The notes under the pieces: model-generated
The model's database searches: none
What the model was told of the DNA's origin: nothing
What the model saw: the letters and a program-made list of their open reading frames with translations, nothing else
From: JAGPUQ01 sp963708735
Lineage (GTDB): Bacteria; Pseudomonadota; Gammaproteobacteria; Pseudomonadales; Porticoccaceae
Length of the DNA stretch: 64,000 nt
Assembly (NCBI GenBank): GCA_963708735.1
Contig: CAVPTW010000020.1
Location: 76,683 to 140,682 of the forward strand
Direction: 5' to 3'
Shown here: positions 52,931-61,726 of the stretch, in pieces
Position numbering within the stretch: position 1 is the first letter of the stretch
Layout of the letters: the number at the start of each line of letters is the position of its first letter
Program-made: the position numbers and the translations under genes

Positions 52931-53126
52931 GCAAAGCCTGCGCACAAGTGCGTGGCGAGATATGGACACATTGTCGGGACCCGTGGCGGAAGCGCAGTAG
53001 TTCCACATGAGCGACAGCATCGACTTCCCGCCGATTTGTTAACCAGCGCACATAGTCGATGCGCCATGGTTGCCCGACCGATGTGATCGCCCTAGGGTTG
53101 CACCGTCAAGACTGACCCCTCTCTGG
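52931..53126. other. Intergenic, no gene; possible source of a plus-strand small RNA
   Basis: No coding sequence recognised. A weak promoter-like pair (TTGCCC at about 53071 and TAGGGT at about 53094, 17 bases apart) precedes the strong terminator hairpin at 53127-53162. Confidence 0.3.
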
Positions 53127-53162
53127 GAGCAGCGGGAAATGCATTCCCCCTGCTCTTTTTTT
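53127..53162 (+). terminator. Strong intrinsic terminator with no plus-strand gene upstream
   Basis: GAGCAG-C-GGGAA, loop ATGCA, TTCCC-C-CTGCTC, then seven T's (53156-53162). A textbook stem, but the nearest plus-strand gene (acnB) ends 720 bases away behind its own terminator. Confidence 0.85.
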
Positions 53163-53249
53163 GTGCTCAAAAAGTTTTGCCCGGAAGTTTTCCCCCGAGG
53201 CTCCGAACCCGGCGATCCTGATGCAGAACATTGCCACCGTCCCCAAGGC

Positions 53250-54080
53250 TCAGACCGCTGTCATGGATGCGCCGGGGCGCGGACGGGTCCGCTGCACATA
53301 CCAGGTTCCAGCCACGAGAACACCGATCACGGTCAGGTAAAACAGCACCTGCGTGCCGGCGGGCTCAGCGTCATAACCCACCAGGGTTGCCAGCACCCTG
53401 CCTCCAACTGAATCGTTACTGACCAGCCACGAAGTGTCCCAGAGATAACCCAGGGCAGGCAGGTAATCTGCCTGAATCAGGAATTTCGCGGCCTGTCCGG
53501 CCATGCCCGCCGCGAGCAAGGTCAACAGCACGGAAGACACCGCAAACAGGTGGCGTGAGGGAATCGTCAACAATCCGCTGTAGAGGGCAAGACCGACCAG
53601 CGCGCCCAGCACGATACCGGCGGCGGAACCGGTAAACATCGCGCCCACCGTCGCACCGCTCGCCGCGATGCCATACAGAAACAGCACCACTTCCGAGCCT
53701 TCGCGCAGCACCGCAAGGCCCACCAGCGCGGCCAGGATATGGGGCGGCTTCTGACCGGTACGCACCGATTCACCGGCGCGACCGGCGTCGCGCGCCAGCT
53801 CCTCGCCATGGCGGGACATCCACAAAATATGAGCGCCGAGCATGACCACCACGGTGAGCAGGATCGATGCGTTGAACAGCTCCTGACCCATGCCCGCCGC
53901 CAGCTCGGCGATTCGTTCCGCACCCAGCGCCACCAGCACGGCGCCGACGATGCCTGCGCCGATGCCCAGGGTCACCATGACACCGCGCCCCCGCACGCCC
54001 CGGGTTGCCGCACACACGATCCCGATCACCAGGGCTGCTTCCAGCACCTCGCGAAAGACGATAATCAGCGCGCTCAGCAC
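53250..54080 (-). CDS. FTR1-family iron permease
   Basis: A 276-residue protein with seven predicted helices. The two family iron-binding REXXE motifs are present: REVLE at residues 10-14 in the first helix and REGSE at about 125 in the middle. In the family these move iron across the cytoplasmic membrane, often after oxidation. Start is GTG 54080. It is 18 bases after a cupredoxin-domain protein on the same strand, and both lie downstream of a Fur box, so this is likely an iron-uptake operon of the EfeUO/FtrC type. Confidence 0.88.
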   Translation of the reverse strand: MLSALIIVFREVLEAALVIGIVCAATRGVRGRGVMVTLGIGAGIVGAVLVALGAERIAELAAGMGQELFNASILLTVVVMLGAHILWMSRHGEELARDAGRAGESVRTGQKPPHILAALVGLAVLREGSEVVLFLYGIAASGATVGAMFTGSAAGIVLGALVGLALYSGLLTIPSRHLFAVSSVLLTLLAAGMAGQAAKFLIQADYLPALGYLWDTSWLVSNDSVGGRVLATLVGYDAEPAGTQVLFYLTVIGVLVAGTWYVQRTRPRPGASMTAV

Positions 54081-54098
54081 GATTGCGGCACCCGACCG

Positions 54099-54428
54099 CT
54101 ATTCAACGACGACCGCACCCTGTGCGGTGTCTTCATGAAACTCGCCGACGAATTTGTAGGTGCCCGGCTTGAGCGGACCCACAGCGATCTTGGCGGTCTT
54201 GCCACCGGCGATGACCTTCTCGCGATGCAGGTCGTGGCTTTCGAATTCTTCCGGGGTGGCATCACGGTTCTCCACCACCAACATCACCTTGGTGTTGGCG
54301 GGCACCTTCACCGTGGCGGGCTCGAAGCGGTGATCCTTGATGACCAGCGGGATTTCCGGCGTATCCGCCCAGACTTCCGGCACCAACAGCAGTGAGAGCA
54401 GCAGCAATCCAAGGGGCTTAGGCATCAT
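54099..54428 (-). CDS. Periplasmic cupredoxin-domain protein of the iron-transport operon
   Basis: A 109-residue secreted protein. The signal peptide is LGLLLLSLLLVPEVWA. The mature part is a cupredoxin fold: IPLVIKDHRFEPATVKVPANTKVMLVVENRD, ESHDLHREKVIAGG, PGTYKFVGEFHEDTAQGAVVVE. The His residues (SHDLH, EFHED) could form a metal site. It resembles cupredoxin-like domains of EfeO or FtrB-type partners and probably delivers or oxidises iron for the adjacent permease. Start is ATG 54428, with the Fur box 28 bases upstream. Confidence 0.82.
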   Translation of the reverse strand: MMPKPLGLLLLSLLLVPEVWADTPEIPLVIKDHRFEPATVKVPANTKVMLVVENRDATPEEFESHDLHREKVIAGGKTAKIAVGPLKPGTYKFVGEFHEDTAQGAVVVE

Positions 54429-54452
54429 TGTTCTCCGGTCGCATTCGACTCA

Positions 54453-54473
54453 AACGATAATGATTATTATCTG
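54453..54473 (-). promoter_or_regulatory. Fur box
   Basis: On the minus strand the sequence GATAATAATCATTATC (54471 to 54456) matches the Fur consensus GATAATnATTATC with one substitution. It lies just upstream of the cupredoxin gene, so the iron operon is predicted to be repressed by Fur-iron. Confidence 0.8.
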
Positions 54474-54556
54474 TAAAGTAAACCCTGTCGCTGGATGCGC
54501 GGCTTACCGCCAGGCCAGGACCACGCAAACCACCCGCTCAGCGTACACCGACGCCG

Positions 54557-55747
54557 CTACAACTCCACCCGAATCCGGTCGCGCATCGCCACCACCTGCG
54601 CTTTCGCCTCGGCAATGGTCCCGCCGCGCGCCAGGCAGACCCCCATGCGGCGCCGGCCCTCCACCGCTGGCTTGCCGAACAGCCGCAACTGGGTGTCCGG
54701 CGCGCTCAGTGCCGCCTCCAAGCCGGAAAATCGCACCTGCGTCGAAGTGCCTTCGACCAGCAGCGCGGCGGATGCGGCCGGCCCGTGCTGGGCGATATTG
54801 GGGATCGGCAGCCCCAGAATCGCCCGCACATGCAGGGCAAACTGGGACAGATCCTGGGAGATGAGCGTCACCATCCCGGTATCGTGGGGGCGCGGCGATA
54901 CCTCGCTGAAAATCACCGCGTCGCCGCGCACGAAGAATTCGACGCCGAACAGGCCCCAGCCGCCCAGGGCCTCGGTGACCCGCGCCGCCATGGCGCGGGC
55001 ACTCGCCAGCGCCAGTTCGGACATCGGCTGCGGCTGCCAGGACTCGCGGTAATCGCCGTCCTCCTGGCGATGCCCGATGGGCGCGCAAAAACTGGTGCCG
55101 TCGCGATGCCGCACCGTGAGCAGGGTGATTTCGTAATCGAAGGCGACGAAGCCCTCGACGATCACCCGCCCGGCGCCCGCGCGTCCGCCGGCCTGGGCGT
55201 ATTCCCAGGCGGCGGCGACATCAGCCGGCGCGCGCACCAGACTCTGGCCCTTGCCCGACGAACTCATGACGGGTTTGACCACACAGGGCAGACCAATGGC
55301 GGCCACCCCCGCATCGAACTCGGCGCGCGTATCGGCAAACCGGTAGGGCGATGTCGGCAGACCCAGGGTTTCCGCCGCAAGCCGGCGGATGCCTTCGCGA
55401 TTCATGGTCAGGTGCGCGGCGCGCGCGCTGGGCACCACGGTGTACCCCTCCCGTTCGAGTTCCAGCAGGGTCGCCGTGGCGATGGCCTCGATCTCGGGAA
55501 CGATGTAGTGCGGCCGTTCGCGTTCGATCACCGCACGCAGCGCGGCGCCGTCAAGCATCGACAGCACATGGGAGCGATCCGCCACCTGCATGGCAGGCGC
55601 ATGGGCATAGCGGTCGAGGGCGATCACCTCGCAGCCCAGGCGTTGCAGCTCGATGGCGACTTCCTTGCCCAATTCGCCCGCGCCGCACAGCAGCACACGC
55701 GTGGCGGTGGCGGAAAAGGGAGTACCCAGGGTCGTCATCAGTGCCAC
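54557..55747 (-). CDS. purT: Phosphoribosylglycinamide formyltransferase 2 (PurT)
   Basis: A 396-residue ATP-grasp enzyme forming N-formyl-GAR from GAR, formate and ATP in purine synthesis. Visible: the N-terminal LLCGAGELGKEVAIELQRLGCEV, PEIEAIATATLLELE, ATP-binding PCVVKPVMSSSGKGQSLV, the metal-binding GLFGVEFFVRGDAVIFSEVSPRPHDTGMVT and the C-terminal LFGKPAVEGRRRMGVCLARG. Length is normal. Start is ATG 55747. It diverges from trhP, 98 bases apart. Confidence 0.95.
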   Translation of the reverse strand: MALMTTLGTPFSATATRVLLCGAGELGKEVAIELQRLGCEVIALDRYAHAPAMQVADRSHVLSMLDGAALRAVIERERPHYIVPEIEAIATATLLELEREGYTVVPSARAAHLTMNREGIRRLAAETLGLPTSPYRFADTRAEFDAGVAAIGLPCVVKPVMSSSGKGQSLVRAPADVAAAWEYAQAGGRAGAGRVIVEGFVAFDYEITLLTVRHRDGTSFCAPIGHRQEDGDYRESWQPQPMSELALASARAMAARVTEALGGWGLFGVEFFVRGDAVIFSEVSPRPHDTGMVTLISQDLSQFALHVRAILGLPIPNIAQHGPAASAALLVEGTSTQVRFSGLEAALSAPDTQLRLFGKPAVEGRRRMGVCLARGGTIAEAKAQVVAMRDRIRVEL

Positions 55748-55845
55748 CGTGCATCGTCCGGGAGTGGGCCATTATAAGTGGCAGACTGCGGTCCCGCCCT
55801 GCCGCTACTGTAAACTGGCGGCCCCAGTCCAACCCATACCCTGCC

Positions 55846-57213
55846 ATGAAACCCGAATTGCTCTCGCCCGCCGGCAGCTACAAAAGCATGCGTTACGCCT
55901 TCGCCTATGGCGCCGACGCTGTCTACGCCGGTCAGCCGCGCTACAGCCTGCGCGTGCGCAATAACGAGTTCAACCACCTCGACATCATGGCCGAAGCGGT
56001 TGCCGAGGCCCATCGCGGCGGCAAGCAGTTCTATGTGGCGAGCAACATTTCGCCCCACAACGACAAGGTGCGTACCTACCTGCGGGACATGGAGCCGGTG
56101 ATCGCCATGGGCCCGGACGCCCTCATCATGTCCGATCCGGGGCTGATCATGCTGGTGCGCGAGCGCTGGCCCGATATGCCCATCCACCTGTCGGTACAGG
56201 CCAACGCGGTCAACTACGCCACGGTGCGTTTCTGGCATCAACAGGGCATCTCTCGGGTGATCTTGTCCCGCGAATTGTCGCTGGAAGAAATCGAGGAGAT
56301 CCGCGACCACTGCCCGGAGATGGAACTCGAAGTCTTCGTGCACGGCGCGCTCTGCATCGCCTATTCCGGCCGCTGCCTGCTGTCGGGCTACATGAATCAC
56401 CGCGATCCCAACCAGGGCGCCTGCACCAACGCCTGCCGCTGGAAATACCAGGCCCACGAGGCAACCCAGACCGAGACCGGCGACATCATTCCGGTGCGGC
56501 CGGTCGGCGCCTGGAACCCGGCCGACGCGGCGCCCCAAGAGGAGGAAGCAAGCCCGCTGGTGCTGCTCCAGGAAGCGAGCCGCCCGGGCGAATTGATGCC
56601 CGCCTACGAAGACGAGCACGGCACCTACATCATGAACTCCAAGGACCTGCGCGCCGTGCAGCATGTGCCGCGCATGGTGGAGATGGGCATCAAATCCCTG
56701 AAAATCGAGGGCCGCACCAAATCTCACTATTACGTCGCGCGCACCGCCCAGACCTACCGTCGCGCCATCGACGAGGCGGTCAACGGCGTACCCTTCGACA
56801 TGGAGCTGATGCGCGAGCTCGACCACCTCGCCAACCGGGGCTACACCGAGGGCTTCTACCGGCGCCACGTCCCCGAGGCGTATCAAAATTACGATCAGGG
56901 CAACTCCGGCAACACCCAGCAACAGTTCGTGGGCGACGTCGCCGAACTCGACGCCGACCGCGGCTGGATCACCATCGAAGTCAAAAACCGCTTCGCGACC
57001 GGCGACCAGCTGGAGCTGATCACGCCCGCAGGCAACCGCACCTTCACACTGAATCACCTCGAGAATCTGCGCGGCGAAACCATTGCCGCCGCGCCCGGCA
57101 GCGGCCATCGCGTGCGCTTTCCCCTGCCCGATGACGGGTTCGGCAATGCCGGCGGCGAGTTCGCGCTGCTGATGCGTCATCTGCCCGGCGCGCCGCCGAC
57201 GACAGCCAAATAA
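55846..57213 (+). CDS. trhP: TrhP/YegQ, tRNA uridine-34 hydroxylation protein (U32 peptidase family)
   Basis: A 455-residue protein, near the E. coli YegQ (TrhP) length. It begins KPELLSPAGSYKSMRYAFAYGADAVYAGQPRYSLR, then has HLSVQANAVNYATVRFWHQQGISRVILSRELSL, the Cys cluster EVFVHGALCIAYSGRCLLSGYMNHRDPNQGACTNACRW, and SLKIEGRTKSHYYVARTAQTYR. The Cys residues bind an Fe-S cluster. In E. coli, TrhP uses prephenate-derived chemistry to form ho5U34, the substrate of the CmoA/CmoB pathway encoded at 41253-42949 in this window. Start is ATG 55846. Confidence 0.93.
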   Translation: MKPELLSPAGSYKSMRYAFAYGADAVYAGQPRYSLRVRNNEFNHLDIMAEAVAEAHRGGKQFYVASNISPHNDKVRTYLRDMEPVIAMGPDALIMSDPGLIMLVRERWPDMPIHLSVQANAVNYATVRFWHQQGISRVILSRELSLEEIEEIRDHCPEMELEVFVHGALCIAYSGRCLLSGYMNHRDPNQGACTNACRWKYQAHEATQTETGDIIPVRPVGAWNPADAAPQEEEASPLVLLQEASRPGELMPAYEDEHGTYIMNSKDLRAVQHVPRMVEMGIKSLKIEGRTKSHYYVARTAQTYRRAIDEAVNGVPFDMELMRELDHLANRGYTEGFYRRHVPEAYQNYDQGNSGNTQQQFVGDVAELDADRGWITIEVKNRFATGDQLELITPAGNRTFTLNHLENLRGETIAAAPGSGHRVRFPLPDDGFGNAGGEFALLMRHLPGAPPTTAK

Positions 57214-57231
57214 AGCGAAGACCTCAGGCGG

Positions 57232-57939
57232 ATGAGCAAGCTGCTGCTGATCCTGCTGGGCTGTGGCCTCTGGTATAGCTGGCGGCACCGCAACCGATTC
57301 CGCGCACTGTCACCGCAACAGCGCCGCGATCTGCTCTGGCGCAGTTTCTTCATCGGCTTTTTTGCACTGACGCTGGTGCTCGCTCTCAGCGGCCGCGTCC
57401 ATTGGCTGACCGCCGCGTTCGCCGCCCTGCCGCTGCTGGCACGGACGCTGATCGCCACGGCCAGAAAGGGATGGCCGCTGCTGCGCCTGTGGAGCCAGGC
57501 GGGCGGCCCCAGGATCGCGCCCCGCTTTCGCACGCCGACCCTCGAAGTGCGCATCGATCTGGCGACCGGCGCCATCGACGGCACCGTGACTGCGGGTCGG
57601 TTCGCGGGACAGGCGCTGCGCGCGCTGACACGCCAGCAACTGGAACAGTTGCGAGCCGAACTCGACCCGGCGGATCGCAAATCGCTGCTGCTGTTGAACG
57701 CCTATATCGCCCGCCGCTTCGGTGGCCCCGGAGCCGCCGGGGCGCCGCCGCCAGCCGCCGATCGACCCGATACCGACGAAGCCTTGCGCATCCTCGGCCT
57801 CGCTCCCGGCGCCAGCCGCGAAGACATCATTCAGGCCCACAAGCGGCTGATGCAGAAACTGCACCCGGATCGCGGCGGCAACGATTACCTGGCCGCCAAG
57901 GTCAACGCGGCCCGCGACGAGTTGCTGGGATCGCGCTGA
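57232..57939 (+). CDS. Membrane-anchored J-domain protein
   Basis: A 235-residue protein. The N-terminus has hydrophobic segments (LLLILLGCGLWYSW and RSFFIGFFALTLVLALSG). The middle has RTPTLEVRIDLATGAIDGTVTAGRFAGQALRALTRQQLEQL, a feature of DjlA/TIM14-like proteins. The C-terminal J domain is DEALRILGLAPGASREDIIQAHKRLMQKLHPDRGGNDYLA, with the HPD motif. It should recruit DnaK to the membrane. It follows trhP by 18 bases and is probably co-transcribed. Confidence 0.85.
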   Translation: MSKLLLILLGCGLWYSWRHRNRFRALSPQQRRDLLWRSFFIGFFALTLVLALSGRVHWLTAAFAALPLLARTLIATARKGWPLLRLWSQAGGPRIAPRFRTPTLEVRIDLATGAIDGTVTAGRFAGQALRALTRQQLEQLRAELDPADRKSLLLLNAYIARRFGGPGAAGAPPPAADRPDTDEALRILGLAPGASREDIIQAHKRLMQKLHPDRGGNDYLAAKVNAARDELLGSR

Positions 57940-57988
57940 ACCGCGACCGCGCATGCCGTTGCCCACAGCAGACCGCTCGGACCGCCCG

Positions 57989-57994
57989 TATAAT
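57989..57994 (+). promoter_or_regulatory. -10 box of tRNA-Arg(CCT)
   Basis: A perfect TATAAT, 20 bases before the tRNA, followed by a GC-rich discriminator (GCGCGGG). I see no strong -35. Confidence 0.5.
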
Positions 57995-58014
57995 GCGCGG
58001 GCCAATCTCGTCCC

Positions 58015-58091
58015 GTCCCGGTGGCACAGCTGGATAGCGCGGCCCCCTCCTAAGGGGCAGGTCGGAGGTTCGAATCCTCTCCGGGACGCCA
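58015..58091 (+). tRNA. tRNA-Arg (anticodon CCT)
   Basis: A 77-base cloverleaf: acceptor GTCCCGG pairs with CCGGGAC, D arm GGCACAGCTGGATAGC, anticodon loop TCCTAAG between CCCCC and GGGG, T arm with GGAGGTTCGAATCCTCT, encoded CCA (58089-58091). It reads AGG codons. Confidence 0.95.
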
Positions 58092-58218
58092 AATAACCCC
58101 CCGCCGCGACCCCCAGGACCAGCACCGATCCCCCCGCTGAAGCAGCGTCGGGCACCGGACAGACCACCCGCGTCCAGACTTCCGCCGTCTGGCGAGCGCA
58201 GGCACCGGTCCTCCCGTC

Positions 58219-58398
58219 TTATTCCTTCTTCGCTTTCGCCTCCGGCGCGGCCAGCATGGCGTCGGTGGCGCCGCAGGTGCCGTCCACATTGCCCGCACAT
58301 GCGATGGGTGCGCCGCCACTGTCGGCCGCGTCATTGCTGCTCTCGCAGGGCACCGAATCGCCATTGAAAACTGCTCCCCCACTGCCCACTGCCACCAT
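58219..58398 (-). CDS. Small Cys-containing protein of unknown function (tentative)
   Basis: A 59-residue frame from ATG 58398 to a TAA at 58219, shorter than most searches allow. Its sequence is not low-complexity noise: it has four Cys in a Gly/Asp/Ala-rich setting (SVPCESSND, IACAGNVDGTCGATD) and an acidic-to-basic C-terminus (APEAKAKKE). No signal peptide or ribosome site is clear. The frame is open above the ATG for about 30 codons. No family recognised; it could also be chance. Confidence 0.3.
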   Translation of the reverse strand: MVAVGSGGAVFNGDSVPCESSNDAADSGGAPIACAGNVDGTCGATDAMLAAPEAKAKKE

Positions 58399-58570
58399 TT
58401 CAGCCCAGCCCGCACCAAGGGCTACACCGGCCCGTTTTCCCGACCCTTTGCAATCCGGTTTGCCCGCTCACCCATAGCAGCTATTATCGGCAGTCCATTT
58501 ACCTATTCCGCAGTCGCCAATCCGCGTTGCGGCACTCATCCCCCTCTATATTCATATTCACGGAGCAACC

Positions 58571-60370
58571 ATGAGCAGCAATACCGCAGAAGACATCGTC
58601 CTGTACGGCGCGATCCGCCTGGATTCGCCCCAGTTTGGCGTGATGGACCCGCTGTCGGAAGAGACCCATCCGCAGTCGTATTACGACGCCATCAAACAGC
58701 GCTTCGCCGAGGAGCGGGATCTGCGCCTCAACTATCGGCCGGAGGGCAGCAAGCAGTACGACACGGAATTGCAGGGCGCGCTCGCCAAATACGACCAGGA
58801 CCCCTACGCCGGTCCGGTCACCCCGCGCGCGCCGCTGACCGATACCGTGGAATGTCTGTTCATCGGCGGCGGCTTTTCGGCGCTGCTGACCTCGGCGCGG
58901 CTGCGCGAAATCGGCGTCGACAGTATCCGCATCGTCGAGCGCGGTGCCGATGTCGGCGGCACCTGGTACTGGAACCGCTACCCGGGCATCGCCTGCGACG
59001 TGCCCTCCTACGACTATCTGCCGCTGCTGGACGAAATGAACTACGTCCCGAAACACCGTTACGCGCGGGGTGACGAGATTTTTGCGCACTGCCGGGCGAT
59101 CGCGAAAAAATACGATCTCTATGATCTGGCGGTGTTCCAGACCACGGTTACCGAGACGCGCTGGAACAAGGCCGAGCAACTGTGGCACATCAAGACCGAT
59201 CGCGGCGACCACATGAAGGCGCGCTTCGTGATCTGCGCCAACGGCATCCTGTCCAAGCCCAAGCTCACCAGGATCAAGGGCATGGAAACCTTCAAGGGCC
59301 ATTCGTTTCATACCTCGCGCTGGGATTACGCCTACACCGGCGACAACCTGGAGAAGCTGAAGGACAAGCGCGTCGGCATCATCGGCACCGGCGCGACTGC
59401 CGTGCAGGCGGTGCCCGGTCTGGGCGCCAACGCGAAGGAGCTGTACGTGTTTCAGCGCACACCCTCGTCCATCGACATTCGCGATGACTGGGAAACCGAT
59501 CCCGAGTGGGCCAAAAAACTGCCCGCGGGCTGGCAGATGCAGCGCCGTGACCTGATGCTGAAACCCAAGCCGCTGAGCCCCGAGGCGCTGGCCAAGATCG
59601 CCGCGATGCCGCGCGAGGAAAAACTGCGCCGCCAGGAGAACGCCAACATCGACTCGATGATGCGCATCCACAAACGCATCGAGGAGATTGTCGAGGACAA
59701 GGCCACCGCCGAGGCGCTGAAGCCCTGGTACATGATGATGTGCAAGCGGCCCTGCTTCCACGAAGACTACCTGCCCACCTTCAACCGGCCGAACGTGCAT
59801 CTGGTCGATACCCACGGCAAGGGCATCACCGAAATCAATGAAAAAGGCCCGGTGTTCGACGGCGTGCAGTACGAGCTGGACCTGCTGATCTACGCGACCG
59901 GCTTCGAGATCCAGAAAACCGGCATCTACAACCAGATCATCGGCGAGAACGGCGTCGAGCTGAATGACAAGTACAAAGACGGCATCCGTACCTTGCTCGG
60001 CATCCACTCCAAGGGCTACCCCAACCTGTTTATCATGAACGGCTATCAGGCGTCGTTTCAGTTCAACCTGACCGACATGATGCAGAGCCAGGGGGGCCAC
60101 ATCGCGGCCTGCATCGATCACGTCCGTAAGCATGGCTATCAGGCGCTGGATGTGACCGAGGACGCCGAGGAATTCTGGGTGCAGGAAGTCATCAAGTTCC
60201 GCGGCAAGACCGATCGCAACAAACAGTGCACGCCGGGCTATTACAACTTCGAGGGCGAGGACAACCGCCGCCAGGACGGCACCTACAACGGCGGTTTCGT
60301 GAAGTACATGGCGCACCTCGCCGACGTCGAGCGGGACATGGAAAAACATTTCACCTTTTCCAAAAAGTAA
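58571..60370 (+). CDS. Flavin-binding Baeyer-Villiger-type monooxygenase
   Basis: A 599-residue FAD/NADPH monooxygenase. The FAD site is LFIGGGFSALLTSARLREIG, the conserved GGTWYWNRYPGIACDVPSYDY is the second family mark, the Baeyer-Villiger fingerprint is FKGHSFHTSRWDY, and the NADPH site is VGIIGTGATAVQAVP. It inserts oxygen next to a ketone to give an ester or lactone. The C-terminal part is extended (ending MEKHFTFSKK), and the first 85 residues are an N-terminal extension common in the longer members. It is followed by a CoA transferase and an esterase-like gene, suggesting ketone catabolism. A terminator follows it. Confidence 0.9.
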   Translation: MSSNTAEDIVLYGAIRLDSPQFGVMDPLSEETHPQSYYDAIKQRFAEERDLRLNYRPEGSKQYDTELQGALAKYDQDPYAGPVTPRAPLTDTVECLFIGGGFSALLTSARLREIGVDSIRIVERGADVGGTWYWNRYPGIACDVPSYDYLPLLDEMNYVPKHRYARGDEIFAHCRAIAKKYDLYDLAVFQTTVTETRWNKAEQLWHIKTDRGDHMKARFVICANGILSKPKLTRIKGMETFKGHSFHTSRWDYAYTGDNLEKLKDKRVGIIGTGATAVQAVPGLGANAKELYVFQRTPSSIDIRDDWETDPEWAKKLPAGWQMQRRDLMLKPKPLSPEALAKIAAMPREEKLRRQENANIDSMMRIHKRIEEIVEDKATAEALKPWYMMMCKRPCFHEDYLPTFNRPNVHLVDTHGKGITEINEKGPVFDGVQYELDLLIYATGFEIQKTGIYNQIIGENGVELNDKYKDGIRTLLGIHSKGYPNLFIMNGYQASFQFNLTDMMQSQGGHIAACIDHVRKHGYQALDVTEDAEEFWVQEVIKFRGKTDRNKQCTPGYYNFEGEDNRRQDGTYNGGFVKYMAHLADVERDMEKHFTFSKK

Positions 60371-60387
60371 TGGTAATAATCAGACAC

Positions 60388-60432
60388 GAGGGCCCCGGAC
60401 AATGGTTCCAAAGGATGGACGGGGCTCTTTTT
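60388..60432 (+). terminator. Intrinsic terminator after the monooxygenase
   Basis: GAGGGCCCCG and CGGGGCTC form an imperfect stem around a 20-base loop, followed by TTTTT. Confidence 0.5.
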
Positions 60433-60487
60433 CAGAATAAAAACTCTCAATAAAAAGGGCGGCAAGCCCTTCAATCAGGAGCGCACC

Positions 60488-61696
60488 ATGACTCAGCGAA
60501 TGCTGGAAGGCTTCAAGGTGGTCGACTTCACCCATGTCATCGCCGGCCCGCACTGCACCAAACTGCTGGCCGAGCACGGCGCCGAGGTGATCAAGATCGA
60601 GCCGCTCGGCGGCGAACTTGCGCGCATGTTGCCCATGCATCGCGAGGGTCGCAGCGCCTATTTCATTCAGCACAATGTCGGCAAGAAACCCATGGCCATG
60701 GATCTCGCCACGCCGGAGGCCCAGGCCATCTGCCGGGAGCTGATCAAGCAGGCCGATGTAGTCGTCGAGAACTTCTCGCCCGGCGTCATGAAGCAACACG
60801 GTCTCGATTGGGAGAGTCTGCGCAAGATCAACCCCAACCTGGTGATGTGTTCGATTTCCTGTTTCGGTCAAACCGGGCCGCTGTCCCACCTGCCCGGCTA
60901 CGACTGGATCGCCCAGTGCTACTCCGGAATCATCGATCTGCTCGGCGAACCGGGGCGCACGCCGATCTTCGGCGATTTCGCCTTCGGCGACGTATCCACC
61001 GGCGCCCATGCCTACGGCGCCATCGTCACGGCACTGCTGCACCGGATGCGCGGCGGCAAGGGCCAGCACATCGATCTCGCGCTGATGGAGGTACTGTTCA
61101 GCTACCACGAGCTCGCCGTCCAGATGTACGACACCACGGGCGGCCAGTGGGTCGCCCAGCGCTCCGGCGCGCGGCACGCCATGCTCTCCCCGGTCGGCAT
61201 CTACAAGTGCAAGGATCGCTACATTTTCTTGCTGGGCATCAATCATCAATGGCGCGGCCTGGCGACCGCCATGGGGCGCGAGGACATGCTCAACGACCCA
61301 CGCTTCAGCGACCTGAAGACCATGGGCCAGCACAAGGACGAACTCGACGCCGCCATCGAAGCCTGGCTGGATACACTGCCAAGCGTCGACGAAGCCGTGG
61401 CCCAGTTGCAGAAACACCGGGTGCCCTGTGCCCCCATCCTCAGCATTCCCGAAGTGATCGCGCTGCCGCACAGCAAGGAACGGGGCCTGATGCGGACCAT
61501 TCCCGATGCGATATTCGGTGACATTCATGTCCCCCGCACGCCGCTGCGGTTTTCCGAATTCCCCGAGACTCCGGATTTCCGCGCCGGCACCCTGGGGCAG
61601 TACAACCACGAGATCCTGCGCGAACGGCTCGGCTATACCGAGGCGCAAATCGCCGATCTGGAAGCCCGCAATATCATCGCGTCGAAAAATATCTAG
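60488..61696 (+). CDS. CaiB/BaiF-type (class III) CoA transferase
   Basis: A 402-residue CoA transferase. The family N-terminus is LEGFKVVDFTHVIAGPHCTKLLAEHGAEVIKIEPLGGE, with the CoA-binding VVVENFSPGVMKQHGLDWESL, and the catalytic Asp is in FGDFAFGDVSTGAHAYGAI. It moves CoA from one acid to another through an enzyme-bound anhydride. The substrate is unknown: bile acids, carnitine, oxalate and aromatic acids are all handled by the family. The ATG is preceded by GGAG. It is 30 bases before the hydrolase gene and co-oriented, suggesting an operon. Confidence 0.9.
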   Translation: MTQRMLEGFKVVDFTHVIAGPHCTKLLAEHGAEVIKIEPLGGELARMLPMHREGRSAYFIQHNVGKKPMAMDLATPEAQAICRELIKQADVVVENFSPGVMKQHGLDWESLRKINPNLVMCSISCFGQTGPLSHLPGYDWIAQCYSGIIDLLGEPGRTPIFGDFAFGDVSTGAHAYGAIVTALLHRMRGGKGQHIDLALMEVLFSYHELAVQMYDTTGGQWVAQRSGARHAMLSPVGIYKCKDRYIFLLGINHQWRGLATAMGREDMLNDPRFSDLKTMGQHKDELDAAIEAWLDTLPSVDEAVAQLQKHRVPCAPILSIPEVIALPHSKERGLMRTIPDAIFGDIHVPRTPLRFSEFPETPDFRAGTLGQYNHEILRERLGYTEAQIADLEARNIIASKNI

Positions 61697-61726
61697 CGCG
61701 AACACCGACTCTGCAAGGAGACTGCC

